Part shown: positions 1-9,410 of the stretch, piece after piece
Layout of the letters: each line of letters opens with the position of its first letter
Numbering within the stretch: position 1 is the stretch's first letter
DNA from: Flammeovirgaceae bacterium BBD 1991-12
Lineage (GTDB): Bacteria > Bacteroidota > Bacteroidia > Cytophagales > Cyclobacteriaceae
Assembly (NCBI GenBank): GCA_001657315.1
Contig: LYSV01000020.1
Span: 1-64,000, forward strand
Reading direction: 5' to 3'
Length of the DNA: 64,000 bases
Position numbers and translations under genes: made by a program
The notes under the pieces: generated by a model
What the model saw: the letters and a program-made list of their open reading frames with translations, nothing else
Told to the model about the DNA's origin: nothing
Databases searched by the model: none

Positions 1-480
1 ATGGGGAGCTAGATGATATAGCGGTCTTTTATGATGAAAATGGTCATACCGCCATCCATGTGTTGTTATGTAAATGGAATGCTTCCTTGGGTCGCAACGA
101 CTTTGTCTACGATTCTTACTGGTGGGCTGACCCGTCGGGGTCTGATAACCCGATAACCTGGTTCAACCTGGATAACATACGGGAAGTGACGTCGGGTGAT
201 TATGATTCGGATGGGGAGATAGATGATATAGCGGTCTTTTATGATGAAAATGGTCATACCGCCATCCATGTGTTGTTATGTAAATGGAATGCGTCCTTAG
301 GCCGTAACGATTTCGTCTATGATTCTTACTGGTGGGCTGACCCGTCGGGGTCTGATAACCCGATAACCTGGTTCAATTTAAGCAATATAGCATCTGTCAG
401 TCCCGGTGATTATGATAATGATGGAGAAATGGATGACCTGACCATAATTTACAATGAATATGGAAACCCTGCTTTTCACT
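1..480 (+). repeat. In-frame 210-bp tandem repeat inside the secreted protein gene
   Basis: The motif ATGGGGAG(C/A)TAGATGATATA starts at 1 and again at 211, and a diverged version starts at 421. Copies one and two are nearly identical over most of their length, including synonymous positions; the few differences cluster at the copy ends. This points to recent duplication or gene conversion. More copies probably lie left of the window. Confidence 0.85.
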
Positions 481-899
481 TGCTACAGAATAATTGGAAC
501 CCGGTGTTGAACAGGAATAATTTTGATTATAGTTCTTTTTGGTGGGACTTCTCAGCCTATGAACCTCAATCCATGTGTGTCAATTGCTGCGGGTTGAATG
601 CGTTGACGCGTAATGAAAAATCTACGGAAAAAACTGCTAAAATCATCGAAGAAACAGCATCGAGTGACATTCAAATTTATCCAAATCCAGCCACTCAGGA
701 ATTCTATATTACAGGGACTGATCTTTCAGGCGGGTGCTATCAACTCTTTGATTTTATCGGTAATTCTATCGAGTGCAAAGTAGTAAAAGAAACCGATGGT
801 AAATATAAAATTGAATGCAACGGTTTTAAAAGTGGCATGTACATACTAAACGTAGTTAACGGCAAGCAAAATTTGTACCGACGCATACTCATTGAGTAG
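3..899 (+). CDS. Secreted repeat protein with type IX secretion sorting domain (5' partial)
   Basis: The reading frame is open from the left edge, so the N-terminus is missing. What is left is a run of 70-residue repeats (exact 210-bp period), each with a D-x-D-x-D-G-E-I/M-D-D loop that looks like the calcium loops of FG-GAP/VCBS or dockerin-type repeats, and aromatic DSYWWADPSG and GRNDF motifs. The first two copies are almost identical in DNA; the third has diverged. A polar linker follows, then about 80 residues starting at IYPNPATQEFYITG and ending MYILNVVNGKQNLYRRILIE, the pattern of the type A C-terminal sorting domain of type IX secretion substrates. It should be exported by Sec and then the T9SS, cut by PorU and attached to the surface or released. 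The role of the repeat domain is not known; adhesion or glycan binding is only a guess. Confidence 0.85.
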   Translation, partial: GELDDIAVFYDENGHTAIHVLLCKWNASLGRNDFVYDSYWWADPSGSDNPITWFNLDNIREVTSGDYDSDGEIDDIAVFYDENGHTAIHVLLCKWNASLGRNDFVYDSYWWADPSGSDNPITWFNLSNIASVSPGDYDNDGEMDDLTIIYNEYGNPAFHLLQNNWNPVLNRNNFDYSSFWWDFSAYEPQSMCVNCCGLNALTRNEKSTEKTAKIIEETASSDIQIYPNPATQEFYITGTDLSGGCYQLFDFIGNSIECKVVKETDGKYKIECNGFKSGMYILNVVNGKQNLYRRILIE

Positions 900-1056
900 G
901 CGATATCCTTATGAGGCGAGGCAATGAGCTTTTTAACCTGGAAAAAAGGCGAAGAGACTGTGAAGTTGTATTTACAGGCAAAAGGGAAAAGAAGATTATT
1001 GATTCATTTGAATAGGGAATATATGGCTCCATTAATGTTGAAAAATAGGAACAACG

Positions 1057-1287
1057 ATGAATTCTGAAACTAAAACCATCATTTTTGGACTGTTAACCGT
1101 TGTAAAAACCATAGTAATAATTGTAGGAGCAGGAAAAGCTATAAAGTCTTACCGATCTGGAATTCGTCATAAAAACAGCAAAAACACACGCGATGCGATC
1201 AAATACATATTGCTAATGTTCGCAATCATAATACTCCTTACGTTGATCGAATTTGCAATGGGTTGGATGTTCCCAACGTCTGAATAA
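1057..1287 (+). CDS. Small membrane protein, function unknown
   Basis: 76 residues. Two hydrophobic stretches are visible, about residues 8-26 and 50-70, separated by a basic linker rich in Lys/Arg, which predicts a two-helix membrane hairpin with the loop in the cytoplasm. There is no recognised domain. It stands alone between the secreted repeat protein and the tRNA terminator. The start ATG follows a weak purine stretch only. It could be a genuine small gene or a chance frame; the membrane-like composition favours a real gene. Confidence 0.45.
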   Translation: MNSETKTIIFGLLTVVKTIVIIVGAGKAIKSYRSGIRHKNSKNTRDAIKYILLMFAIIILLTLIEFAMGWMFPTSE

Positions 1288-1387
1288 CTTTTGCTTGGAG
1301 GTTTGGTCAATTCTTTGCAAAACTGGCTTATTCCATAAATCCCGTTATCAAGCCTTTCAAAAAAAGTGTGCACAAAGTGTGCATAAT

Positions 1388-1423
1388 CAAAAAAGGAGCT
1401 ACAAATACTATTTGTAACTCCTT
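1388..1423 (-). terminator. Rho-independent terminator of the tRNA-Val gene
   Basis: Hairpin with arms 1393-1406 and 1410-1423: 13 pairs and one mismatch around a 3-nt loop. On the minus strand it is followed directly by a run of T (the A-run at 1389-1394). It lies just downstream of the minus-strand tRNA. Confidence 0.8.
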
Positions 1424-1434
1424 GATAATCAACG

Positions 1435-1509
1435 TGGGACCTGCTGGATTCGAACCAGCGACCCCCTGCTTGTAAGGCAGGTGCTCTGAACCAACTGAGC
1501 TAAGATCCC
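1435..1509 (-). tRNA. tRNA-Val (anticodon UAC)
   Basis: On the minus strand the sequence folds as a standard cloverleaf: acceptor arm GGGATCT/AGGTCCC with discriminator A, D arm GCTC/GAGC with AGTTGG in the loop, anticodon arm CCTGC/GCAGG with loop CTTACAA (anticodon TAC), and T arm GCTGG/CCAGC with loop TTCGAAT. CCA is not encoded. A terminator hairpin follows. Confidence 0.96.
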
Positions 1510-1540
1510 AATATTTTTGTTGTTGTTCTGAACCCCTCTT

Positions 1541-1557
1541 CCCGATAACTACCGGGA
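1541..1557. repeat. Short intergenic palindrome of the CCCGATA-x-TACCGGG type
   Basis: CCCGATAACTACCGGGA is an imperfect palindrome resembling the CCCGATAGCTATCGGG sequence common between genes in Bacteroidota. The rest of 1510-1746 holds no gene that I can see. Confidence 0.4.
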
Positions 1558-1746
1558 ACGGATTTCAATTTATTACTCCTTTTTAGGCGCTTTTGCAAAA
1601 GGGAATGCAAATGTAATACAGTTTTTATTGATTGCAAATAATTACGTTTGAAGTTTAAAATTTAATTCATCGATCTTCGTTTGACCTTTATCACACTATC
1701 ACGTAGCTTTCCATCAGGATCGGCGGCTATTTTTTAAACTATCACA

Positions 1747-4236
1747 TTGAAAAAGGTCCTTAAAAAAATTGTCATCTATACGTTGCTGATGATCATCACC
1801 ATTGTCAGCGCGAGTGTTATTGCTACGTTTTTATACAGGGACCGGCTCATTAATCATTTCATCCGCGAAGCAAATAAAAGCCTCAACACCCCGATCCATG
1901 TGGAAAAGATCTCTGTTTCTGCATTGACCAACTTTCCGCAGGTAGCGCTCAGCTTCAAAGGCGTAGTGGTGGAGGAGAGCTTTCCCGGAAGCAGCTATCC
2001 ATTGCTGGAAGCGGCCAGGATCGATTTCACGTTTAATCCATTCCGCCTGATCGAAGGCAGTTATATCATTGAAGAGGTCCACCTCAAAGATGCGTCCTGT
2101 CATATGAAGATGAATGAAAAAGGTGAAGTGAATTATCGTATTGTTAAACGTACCGAAGGTAAGGGCCCAGCCACCGTAACGTTCGACCTGTCCAGCATCC
2201 ACCTGAATAATGTCAATTTCAACTATTCCAGCGACCGCCGTGAGGTATATCTTGAGGTATCTGCAAACAAAACACAATGCAGGTTGAATGTGAACGAGGA
2301 TGTGTATGATATCCGGGCCTCCGGGGATTTTGTCTTCAATAAGTTGTTTGTGCAGCAAAAGACCTGGGTGAGTGACAAAGCCATAGAGCTTGAAGCAAAA
2401 GTAGTTTATAATGATCCGGAAAAGGATATCGATTTTAACTCATCAAAATTTCGGATCTCGGATTCCGATTTTGCGGTCTATGGGAACTACAGGTTCAGCG
2501 ATACCCCACTTATAGATCTGAATGTGGAAGGGCAAAACACGGATATTCAGACCATTCTGTCACTGCTACCCAATGAGGCAGGCGAGCGCTTTGAAAAGTA
2601 TCGTAGCAAGGGCGATGTATATTTTGACCTTGCTATGAAAGGTGAAGTAGGGAGGAAAGGTTCTCCCGCACTTGACATCAACTTTGGACTGATCGATTGT
2701 GATCTGATCTACCCTGACAATGACGTTTCACTTTCTCAAACCCGGGCGGACGGTAGATTCCATACTTCCCGTCTGAGCGATCCGGCCACTTATGAGCTCA
2801 CATTGAAGGATGTTTCAGGCTCGCTGGAAGGACAGCATTTCGGAGGAAAACTTTTCTACAAAAATTTTGACGATCCGTTCATCAAACTTGATTTTGAAGG
2901 AGATCTGAATATCAACTCAGTATTTAAATTCTATCAGGTAGACAACGTGCAAGAGGCCAAAGGTGATCTTTCAGCCAATGTTACGTTTGAGGGTAAGCTG
3001 AAAGACCTTAGAAGTAAAGCAGGCGCTGCCAGGATCAAAACTTCAGGCGATATCGACCTCAGGGGAGTAGATCTGACTATGAAAGAGTTAAGGCTACCAC
3101 TGAAGGAACTTAACGGCAATCTGCTCTTTAATAACAATGACCTTGCGCTGAGTGATGTAAGCGGCAGGTTCGGGAACAGTGATTTTCTGCTCAATGGATT
3201 TTTTAAGAATATAATTGCCTATGTACTCTTTGAGGACGAGCCTGTTGGTATAGAGTCTACCCTTGAATCTGATTTTATAGATATGGATGAGCTGCTGGGT
3301 GCCGGTGAGCAGGAGCAGGCCGGTGGGGAGTACGTATTTGAATTGTCGCCGAGGCTAAGGCTCAGGTTCAACTGCAACGTCAGGTCCCTTAAGTTTCGAA
3401 GATTTACATCGCGCAATATCTCTGGTAACCTGAAGATCAAGGACAAGGTAGCTCTGGCAGACAAACTCGACCTGGAATCTATGGGAGGCACCATCCACCT
3501 CTCCGGCCTGGTTGATGCCAGAAATGTTAAGGATATTAAGGTAAATACCTCATTTACATTAAACAAAATTGATATTGACAGTATATTTTATGTATTTGAG
3601 AATTTCAATCAGAACTTTCTGGAAGACAGGCACCTGAAAGGCAAGATCGTGGCAGAGGTAAAAGCGGAAATGGACTTTAATGAAAATCTTAGGCTTTTTA
3701 CGGAAACCCTTACCTCCAATATTTCCACCTCCATCATTGGTGGGGAGCTCATTGATTTTGAGCCTATGAAACGCCTGGACCGCTACCTGGACGAGGACAA
3801 GTTGGATCACCTGAGGTTTTCAGAGTTGAAAAATGATATCTATATTGAAAACAAAACCATTTACCTGCCTCAGATGGAGGTGGGCTCGAACGTGACGAAT
3901 ATCAAGGTCAGTGGTACACACACCTTTGATCAAAAGATCGACTACCGGATCATTGCACCGCTGCGTAGTCACCGGAAAATAGATAAGGATGAGGCTTTTG
4001 GCGCTATTGAAGAAAATGTGACCGGCCAAAGCAGATTGTACCTGAAAATTGTAGGAACTACGTCAGACTATCGTGTGGTATATGACAAGGATGGCGTCAA
4101 ACAAAAAATAGTGAGCGACCTCAGGAAAGAGGTGAATGAATTAAAAGAAGCATTTAGAAACAAGGGGCTGAAAAAACAGCAGACCATTGAGCTGGAAGAA
4201 GATGATTATTTCGATTGGCACGATGATAGCCGGTAG
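1747..4236 (+). CDS. AsmA-like membrane-anchored protein
   Basis: 829 residues. One transmembrane helix at about residues 5-27 is followed by a very long periplasmic region rich in beta strands, with repeated blocks of the AsmA/DUF3971 type and a typical AsmA C-terminal stretch (about 560-790) where a GGxIxxxPxxR-like segment is followed by a basic, charged tail. Known AsmA-clan proteins bridge the envelope and are linked to phospholipid transport or outer membrane assembly; this role is inferred for this one. The start used is TTG at 1747, which sits directly before the Lys-rich N-terminus of the signal anchor; no better ATG is available upstream. It is a single gene, separated by 133 bp from the sigma factor downstream. 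Confidence 0.75.
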   Translation: MKKVLKKIVIYTLLMIITIVSASVIATFLYRDRLINHFIREANKSLNTPIHVEKISVSALTNFPQVALSFKGVVVEESFPGSSYPLLEAARIDFTFNPFRLIEGSYIIEEVHLKDASCHMKMNEKGEVNYRIVKRTEGKGPATVTFDLSSIHLNNVNFNYSSDRREVYLEVSANKTQCRLNVNEDVYDIRASGDFVFNKLFVQQKTWVSDKAIELEAKVVYNDPEKDIDFNSSKFRISDSDFAVYGNYRFSDTPLIDLNVEGQNTDIQTILSLLPNEAGERFEKYRSKGDVYFDLAMKGEVGRKGSPALDINFGLIDCDLIYPDNDVSLSQTRADGRFHTSRLSDPATYELTLKDVSGSLEGQHFGGKLFYKNFDDPFIKLDFEGDLNINSVFKFYQVDNVQEAKGDLSANVTFEGKLKDLRSKAGAARIKTSGDIDLRGVDLTMKELRLPLKELNGNLLFNNNDLALSDVSGRFGNSDFLLNGFFKNIIAYVLFEDEPVGIESTLESDFIDMDELLGAGEQEQAGGEYVFELSPRLRLRFNCNVRSLKFRRFTSRNISGNLKIKDKVALADKLDLESMGGTIHLSGLVDARNVKDIKVNTSFTLNKIDIDSIFYVFENFNQNFLEDRHLKGKIVAEVKAEMDFNENLRLFTETLTSNISTSIIGGELIDFEPMKRLDRYLDEDKLDHLRFSELKNDIYIENKTIYLPQMEVGSNVTNIKVSGTHTFDQKIDYRIIAPLRSHRKIDKDEAFGAIEENVTGQSRLYLKIVGTTSDYRVVYDKDGVKQKIVSDLRKEVNELKEAFRNKGLKKQQTIELEEDDYFDWHDDSR

Positions 4237-4369
4237 GTTAGGCGGATCGTTGATAAGTTCGAAATTTATTGTTCTAAGTTCAACATTTAAAAATATTCAT
4301 AATTGAAAATTCATAGCTCGTAATTCAAGACTGGTCACTTAACAAAAAAATCAGAATTCAACATTCACG

Positions 4370-4861
4370 ATGCAGAAAGAGGAGTTTAAACGGATATTTG
4401 ATCAGTTTTATCATCCGATAAAAAATTTCCTCTACTATAAGTTGGGAGATGTAGATCTTGCAGAAGATATAACACAGGAAGTTTTCCTGAAGGCATGGCA
4501 AAAGCGGGACGGGATCGTTATGGAAACAGTGAAGAGTTTGCTGTATACCATTGCCAGTAACCTGGCAGTTAACCACTTCAACAGTGCACGGCACAAGTAT
4601 GAATTTGGGCTGAACCATGAAGATAAAGCCTCAGGAGAATCTCCACATTACAGGATGGAGGAAGTGGAGTTTGCTGAAAAGCTGCAGTCAGTTATTGGGA
4701 AACTCCCTGAAAATCAGCGTGTCGTTTTTTTGATGAACCGTATTGATGACCTGACCTATAAGGAAATAGCGCAGCGGCTGGACATCAGTGTGAAAGCTGT
4801 TGAAAAACGGATGCATAAGGCACTGGAGCTTTTGAAGTCCCATATTGAACACAAAATATGA
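4370..4861 (+). CDS. ECF-type RNA polymerase sigma factor (FecI-like)
   Basis: 163 residues, the normal length for an ECF sigma factor. Region 2 is visible at about residues 8-75 with the core-binding motif LAEDITQEVFLKAW, and region 4 at about 105-160 with LPENQRVVFLMN, then YKEIAQRLDISVKAVEKRMHKAL, the helix-turn-helix that reads the -35 element. The stop codon overlaps the start of the FecR gene (ATGA), so the two are translationally coupled. It should direct transcription of the TonB receptor operon behind it when the anti-sigma factor is released by a signal from the outer membrane. Confidence 0.93.
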   Translation: MQKEEFKRIFDQFYHPIKNFLYYKLGDVDLAEDITQEVFLKAWQKRDGIVMETVKSLLYTIASNLAVNHFNSARHKYEFGLNHEDKASGESPHYRMEEVEFAEKLQSVIGKLPENQRVVFLMNRIDDLTYKEIAQRLDISVKAVEKRMHKALELLKSHIEHKI

Positions 4862-5784
4862 ATAAGGATAAATTCATACAGGACTGGCTGGAAGGGAATA
4901 TCACTCCCGAGGAGATGACGGCACGCCGACAGGACCCGGCTTATCAGTCGGTGATCGAAGAACTGGAAGGTGTTATGGATGTCACAAGTGACCTCAAAGT
5001 GCCGGAGCGCAGATCGAAAGCTCAGGCATGGGACGAGCTTCTCACCAAAATGGAAGAAGACGAGACCCCGACGCAGCCACAGGGTAAAGTCGTTTCCTTT
5101 AAAAGATATCTTCCGGTGAGTATTGCAGCGGCTGTTGCCCTGCTCCTGGCCGTTTACTTTTTACTCCCCGGAAATATCCAGGTGCAAACAGGCAGGGGAG
5201 AACAGCTTACTCACCTGTTGCCGGACGGTAGCACAGCCGTACTCAATGCTGAAACCATCCTCAGTTATCAGGCGTCCAATTGGGAAAACGCACGAACATT
5301 GAAACTGGAAGGTGAAGCCTTTTTTGATGTAAAACCGGGTAACACTTTTGTGATCACCGGAAGTCATGGCTCGGTAGAAGTGCTGGGTACGAGCTTCAAT
5401 ACATACTCCCGACCGGACAGGTTAGAGGTATCATGTTTTGAGGGTAGCATAAAAGTAAAATCGCTGAAGGACGAAGCGGTAACATTGGATCCGGGTGAAT
5501 TTACTGTAGCAAAAGGATCAGCCCCGGACCCTCCCAGGCCATTTGAGCAAAACAAAACAGCCACATGGCGCAAGGGTGAATTCTACTTTGATCAGGTGCC
5601 GTTTGAGGATGTGATTGAAGAGCTGCAGCGGCAGTTTGATGTTACCGTGAGTATGGAAATAGAGACTCCGCGACGATACACGGGTTACTTTAACAATGAG
5701 GATCTGGATGAGGCATTGAAGCTGGTATTCCTGCCTATGTCACTGGAATATGAGAAACAGGGGGATCTGGTCATCGTGAAATGA
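4858..5784 (+). CDS. FecR-family anti-sigma factor
   Basis: 308 residues. A cytoplasmic N-terminal part (1-80) binds the sigma factor; one transmembrane helix lies at about 84-103; the periplasmic FecR domain (about 110-205) contains LPDGSTAVLNAET and GEAFFDV motifs; a DUF4974-type domain (about 240-308) ends the protein with FYFDQVPFEDVIEEL and YTGYFNN. It overlaps the sigma factor gene by 4 bp upstream and the TonB receptor by 4 bp downstream (both ATGA), so three genes form one tightly coupled regulatory and transport operon. It passes the signal from the receptor's STN domain to the sigma factor. Confidence 0.93.
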   Translation: MNKDKFIQDWLEGNITPEEMTARRQDPAYQSVIEELEGVMDVTSDLKVPERRSKAQAWDELLTKMEEDETPTQPQGKVVSFKRYLPVSIAAAVALLLAVYFLLPGNIQVQTGRGEQLTHLLPDGSTAVLNAETILSYQASNWENARTLKLEGEAFFDVKPGNTFVITGSHGSVEVLGTSFNTYSRPDRLEVSCFEGSIKVKSLKDEAVTLDPGEFTVAKGSAPDPPRPFEQNKTATWRKGEFYFDQVPFEDVIEELQRQFDVTVSMEIETPRRYTGYFNNEDLDEALKLVFLPMSLEYEKQGDLVIVK

Positions 5785-8465
5785 AGCTCATTCGGAAGAT
5801 CATTGTGCTGATGGCTTTACTAAGGGGCTCCGCCGTCCTGGGGCAGTCTCTGGAGGAGATTTCTATCAATGAGGTATTTGACAATGAGCCTCTTGACAAG
5901 GTATTCAAAACACTGCGCAAAGAGTACCGGATCAAAATGGCCTACGACGATGAACTGATCAAGGGAATATACATCACTGACCGTCTTGAGGACCTGTCTG
6001 TTGATCAGACCCTTCAACGTATACTGGATGCCACCCCACTCAATCACTTACTGATCAACAACAAGGTGATCATCGTGCCCCAGGTGGAGAGCGCTGAAAC
6101 CGATGTACAACCCAGGCGATATGATTTCAATCTGAGTGGTGTGATACGGGATGAATCCACAGGAGAAACACTGCCTAACGCGATCATCCGGGTTATGGGG
6201 ACCAAAAAAGGTGCTGTAAGTAACATGGATGGCTTTTTTACCATACTGGGAGTTCCCTATGATACCAGCACCATCTCCATCGACTACCTGGGCTACGTCA
6301 CCAAAACGATCAAACTCACGCCCGATCTTGATCTGAACAACCTCAGCTTCGGACTGCAAAACGATGTACGGATGCTGGAAGATGTCACCATTACCGATCA
6401 CTACAATCAGACCCTGGAAGTGACGGAAAAGGTAAGTAAAGTGTCCTTTAATCCGAAATCAGTAACCTCGCTCCCCTCACTGGGCGAACTGGATCTTTTC
6501 AAGACCATGCAACTTATGCCGGGAATAAGTGGTGAAAATGAGTCCTCGGCCAACCTCATCATCCGGGGTAGCCTGCCCAGTCAGAATCTTGTGCTGCTGG
6601 ATGGCTTTACCGTGTATCATTTGGATCACTTTTTCGGACTGTTCAGTGCGCTGAATCCGGACGTGGTTAAGGATGTACAGATCTACAAAGGTGGTTTTGA
6701 ATCCAAGTATGGGGGACGTGTGGCTGGTGTGGTGGATATCACAGGAAAGTCGGGGAACACCAAAAAGCACACGTTTAACCTTGGAGCTAACCTGATAAGT
6801 GTCAGAGGTACCCTGGAGATGCCAATTGGCGAGAAATTCAACATGCTTATCTCCCTGCGAAGGGCCTTTACTGATGTGGTGCAAAGCGGATTGTATAACA
6901 AGCTTTTCAATATAGTGCGGAGAAATGATGAGCAGATCACCAGACCGGTGGATGATCCGAGATTTGATGAAATAGAGCCCGACTTCTTCTTTACGGATTT
7001 TAACTCCAAGTTCAGCTTCAGGCCCTCTGAAAAGGACATTCTGGCACTGAGCATCTATGCAGGAACGGATAATCTCAGCATCAATAATCTCACACAGATA
7101 GAAGATGCTCAGACCAGTGCTTCCTTTCAGGAAACATTGAATGAGGTAACCGAATGGGGAAACACCGGCTTTAGCATGAAATGGGGGCGCCAGTGGAATG
7201 AACGTCATTTCTCCAACCTTCGACTGTCAGTAGCCAGCTTTTTCAAAGACTACAATTTTAATTATGACTACCGGTTTGAACGACCGGATTCAATAGCCCG
7301 CTTTGATGCTGCCTTCCGACAGGACAATGAGATATTCGATACCAATCTGGCCTTTGACAATGAGATCATAGTCAATGACATCCTCAACATTGACCTTGGG
7401 CTTTCCTTTGTGGGGCACGGTATCAGTTATAAAACCTTTGTGCAGGATAGTCTGGTTACTGAAGATAATGATGAAGGCAACATCTCAAGTCTTTATGGTA
7501 CTGCCAAATTCAAGTTCACACCCCGTTTCAGTGGCTCAATAGGCATGCGGATCAATCACCATGAGATCAATCAGAGATCATACAACGAGCCTCGGTTGAG
7601 TTTGAACTACAAATTGACGGATAACATAAACCTGAAGGGCGCTATTGGTAAGTACCACCAATTTGTAAATCAGATCGTTTATGATGATCCCTATCAGGGC
7701 AATCAGAATTTCTGGGTGTTTTCCAATGACAATGGCCTGAGCATTGTAGAAGCTGATGATCTGATTGCCGGCGCCACCTTCAGATTTGGCGATCTGCTGT
7801 TTGACATTGAGGCCTATCATAAAAATATGGAGGGCCTGGTAGAGCTGAATCTGATCCCCTTTTTTATATCGGACGAGCTGGACGACCTTGGGTTTCTGGT
7901 CGATGGCGAGGGTAGAATGAGAGGGGTAGATATGTTGCTGCAGAAGGAAACCGGTAAATACAAGGGTTGGATAAGCTATTCGCTAAGCCAGTCCGAACAG
8001 TCCTTTCCTGAAGTGGACGGTGGACGGTTCTATCCTTCCCTGCAGGACCGGCGCCACGAGGTGAAGTTTGTAAATATGCTTCAGCTGGGTAACTGGCACC
8101 TCTCCTCTTCGTGGATCTACGGCTCCGGCAGGCCTTTTGCAGAGTTTGACGTGGAATATGTTACGGATGATCAGGGACTGGTCCGGGATTTTGCCGTAAC
8201 CAAAACCAACAGAAATACACTGCGCCTCCCTGACTATCACAGGCTGGACCTTTCCGTGGCCTATGATTTCAGGGCCAGGGTGTATAAAGGGCAAGTTGGC
8301 CTTTCCATCTTCAATGCCTACGGCAGAAAAAACATTAAAACCAGAAAGGTGAATATCGCTGATCTTCAGGCAGTACTGGGCACCCCTGATCAGCCAGAGC
8401 TCACCTACCGTGATCTGGTTCTCGTAGACTTCACACCTTCTGTTTTTGTAAATTTTACATTTTAA
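5781..8465 (+). CDS. TonB-dependent receptor with STN signalling domain
   Basis: 894 residues. A signal peptide ends near VLGQ (residue 22). An STN domain (about 25-105) matches the FecA-type signalling domain that contacts FecR. A CarboxypepD_reg-like beta domain follows (about 115-195, ending IDYLGYVTKTIKL), then the plug (about 220-320, with SANLIIRGSLPSQNLVLLDG) and a 22-stranded barrel to the C-terminal phenylalanine (VFVNFTF), typical of outer membrane proteins. Its substrate is unknown: the neighbours encode regulators and lipoproteins but no SusD partner, siderophore or metal gene. The ATGA overlap with FecR fixes the start. Confidence 0.92.
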   Translation: MKLIRKIIVLMALLRGSAVLGQSLEEISINEVFDNEPLDKVFKTLRKEYRIKMAYDDELIKGIYITDRLEDLSVDQTLQRILDATPLNHLLINNKVIIVPQVESAETDVQPRRYDFNLSGVIRDESTGETLPNAIIRVMGTKKGAVSNMDGFFTILGVPYDTSTISIDYLGYVTKTIKLTPDLDLNNLSFGLQNDVRMLEDVTITDHYNQTLEVTEKVSKVSFNPKSVTSLPSLGELDLFKTMQLMPGISGENESSANLIIRGSLPSQNLVLLDGFTVYHLDHFFGLFSALNPDVVKDVQIYKGGFESKYGGRVAGVVDITGKSGNTKKHTFNLGANLISVRGTLEMPIGEKFNMLISLRRAFTDVVQSGLYNKLFNIVRRNDEQITRPVDDPRFDEIEPDFFFTDFNSKFSFRPSEKDILALSIYAGTDNLSINNLTQIEDAQTSASFQETLNEVTEWGNTGFSMKWGRQWNERHFSNLRLSVASFFKDYNFNYDYRFERPDSIARFDAAFRQDNEIFDTNLAFDNEIIVNDILNIDLGLSFVGHGISYKTFVQDSLVTEDNDEGNISSLYGTAKFKFTPRFSGSIGMRINHHEINQRSYNEPRLSLNYKLTDNINLKGAIGKYHQFVNQIVYDDPYQGNQNFWVFSNDNGLSIVEADDLIAGATFRFGDLLFDIEAYHKNMEGLVELNLIPFFISDELDDLGFLVDGEGRMRGVDMLLQKETGKYKGWISYSLSQSEQSFPEVDGGRFYPSLQDRRHEVKFVNMLQLGNWHLSSSWIYGSGRPFAEFDVEYVTDDQGLVRDFAVTKTNRNTLRLPDYHRLDLSVAYDFRARVYKGQVGLSIFNAYGRKNIKTRKVNIADLQAVLGTPDQPELTYRDLVLVDFTPSVFVNFTF

Positions 8466-8499
8466 ATATCTGATTATCAGATATTTAGAAATTTTTTCT
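8464..8499 (+). terminator. Terminator or attenuator between the TonB receptor and the second FecR
   Basis: A perfect 10-bp hairpin (AAATATCTGA / TCAGATATTT, arms 8464-8473 and 8477-8486, loop TTA) overlaps the receptor stop codon and is followed by a T-rich run, AAATTTTTTCTTC. It should lower read-through into the downstream FecR and lipoprotein genes. Confidence 0.65.
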
Positions 8500-8555
8500 T
8501 CATCTAAGGTAGGGTGATCACTGTTGTGCCTGTACTACTCATTGACAGTACGAAA

Positions 8556-9410
8556 ATGAGTGGACAACACGATCATATCGAATCACACCAGTACCTGCTT
8601 CGGCAGGCGGAAAAACTTCGGGTCCCGGGCAGGCTGACAAGGGATGAGGCATGGCACCTGCTGGAGACAAGACTGGAGAAAAAAGGCAGGCTCATTTCAC
8701 TGAATCGTTACTGGCAGATAGCCGCCAGTGTGGCTCTTCTGGTTTCTGCAACCCTACTGTTATATCAGCTTCAGCATGTAGAGATCAGTACCGCACGTGC
8801 TCAGCAGAAAATGGTTTACCTGCCCGATAGCTCCAGCCTGATGATGAATGCGGAATCCACCATTTCCTACAACAGGCTCTTTTGGAGAAGGAGAAGAGAA
8901 GTAAAGTTCACGGGTGAGGGATTTTTCCAGGTGCGGAGCGGGGAGACATTTGAGGTAAAAAGTCCTAACGGGATCACGCAGGTACTGGGTACCAGCTTCA
9001 ATATCATCTCAAGGGACCGAAAATACAAGGTGTCCTGCATTTCAGGACGGGTGCGGGTGATAAACAGCACAGGTGATCATCAGCAGATACTTACTCACGG
9101 GCTATCAGTAACAGCTAAGCAGGAGGGATTGCATGCTCCACAATCCTTTGACATGGAAAAAGAGATTGCTTGGCAAAATGGTGAATTCTACTTCGAAGGT
9201 TCGCCGTTCGAAGATGTGTTGAATACGATCCGGAGACAATACGATGTGATCATCGATGCTTCGGCCATCAATACACAACGTATCTACACGGGCTCATTCA
9301 ACAACAGGGACATTGACGAAGCGCTCAGGTTTGTGTGCCTGCCGCTGGGGCTTAAGTATGAAATACTTAGTGCAAGAAAAATACGGATCTATCAGGAATT
9401 AAATGTATAA
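8556..9410 (+). CDS. Second FecR-family protein, without its own sigma factor
   Basis: 284 residues from ATG 8556; a GTG at 8514 would add 14 residues that do not match the family start. Layout is as in the first FecR: cytoplasmic N-terminus, membrane helix at about 55-75 (WQIAASVALLVSATLLLYQL), FecR domain with VYLPDSSSLMMNAEST, and C-terminal DUF4974-like part with GEFYFEGSPFEDVLNTI and YTGSFNNRDIDEAL. It is clearly a paralogue of the upstream FecR but has a shorter cytoplasmic part. It overlaps the next lipoprotein gene by 8 bp. A FecR without a dedicated sigma factor may act on the same sigma factor or have turned into a structural partner of the lipoprotein; this is inference. Confidence 0.9.
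   Translation: MSGQHDHIESHQYLLRQAEKLRVPGRLTRDEAWHLLETRLEKKGRLISLNRYWQIAASVALLVSATLLLYQLQHVEISTARAQQKMVYLPDSSSLMMNAESTISYNRLFWRRRREVKFTGEGFFQVRSGETFEVKSPNGITQVLGTSFNIISRDRKYKVSCISGRVRVINSTGDHQQILTHGLSVTAKQEGLHAPQSFDMEKEIAWQNGEFYFEGSPFEDVLNTIRRQYDVIIDASAINTQRIYTGSFNNRDIDEALRFVCLPLGLKYEILSARKIRIYQELNV

Noticed and set aside
6477-7208. 243-residue open frame on the minus strand
   Set aside because: It is antisense to the TonB receptor barrel and reads as low-information sequence.
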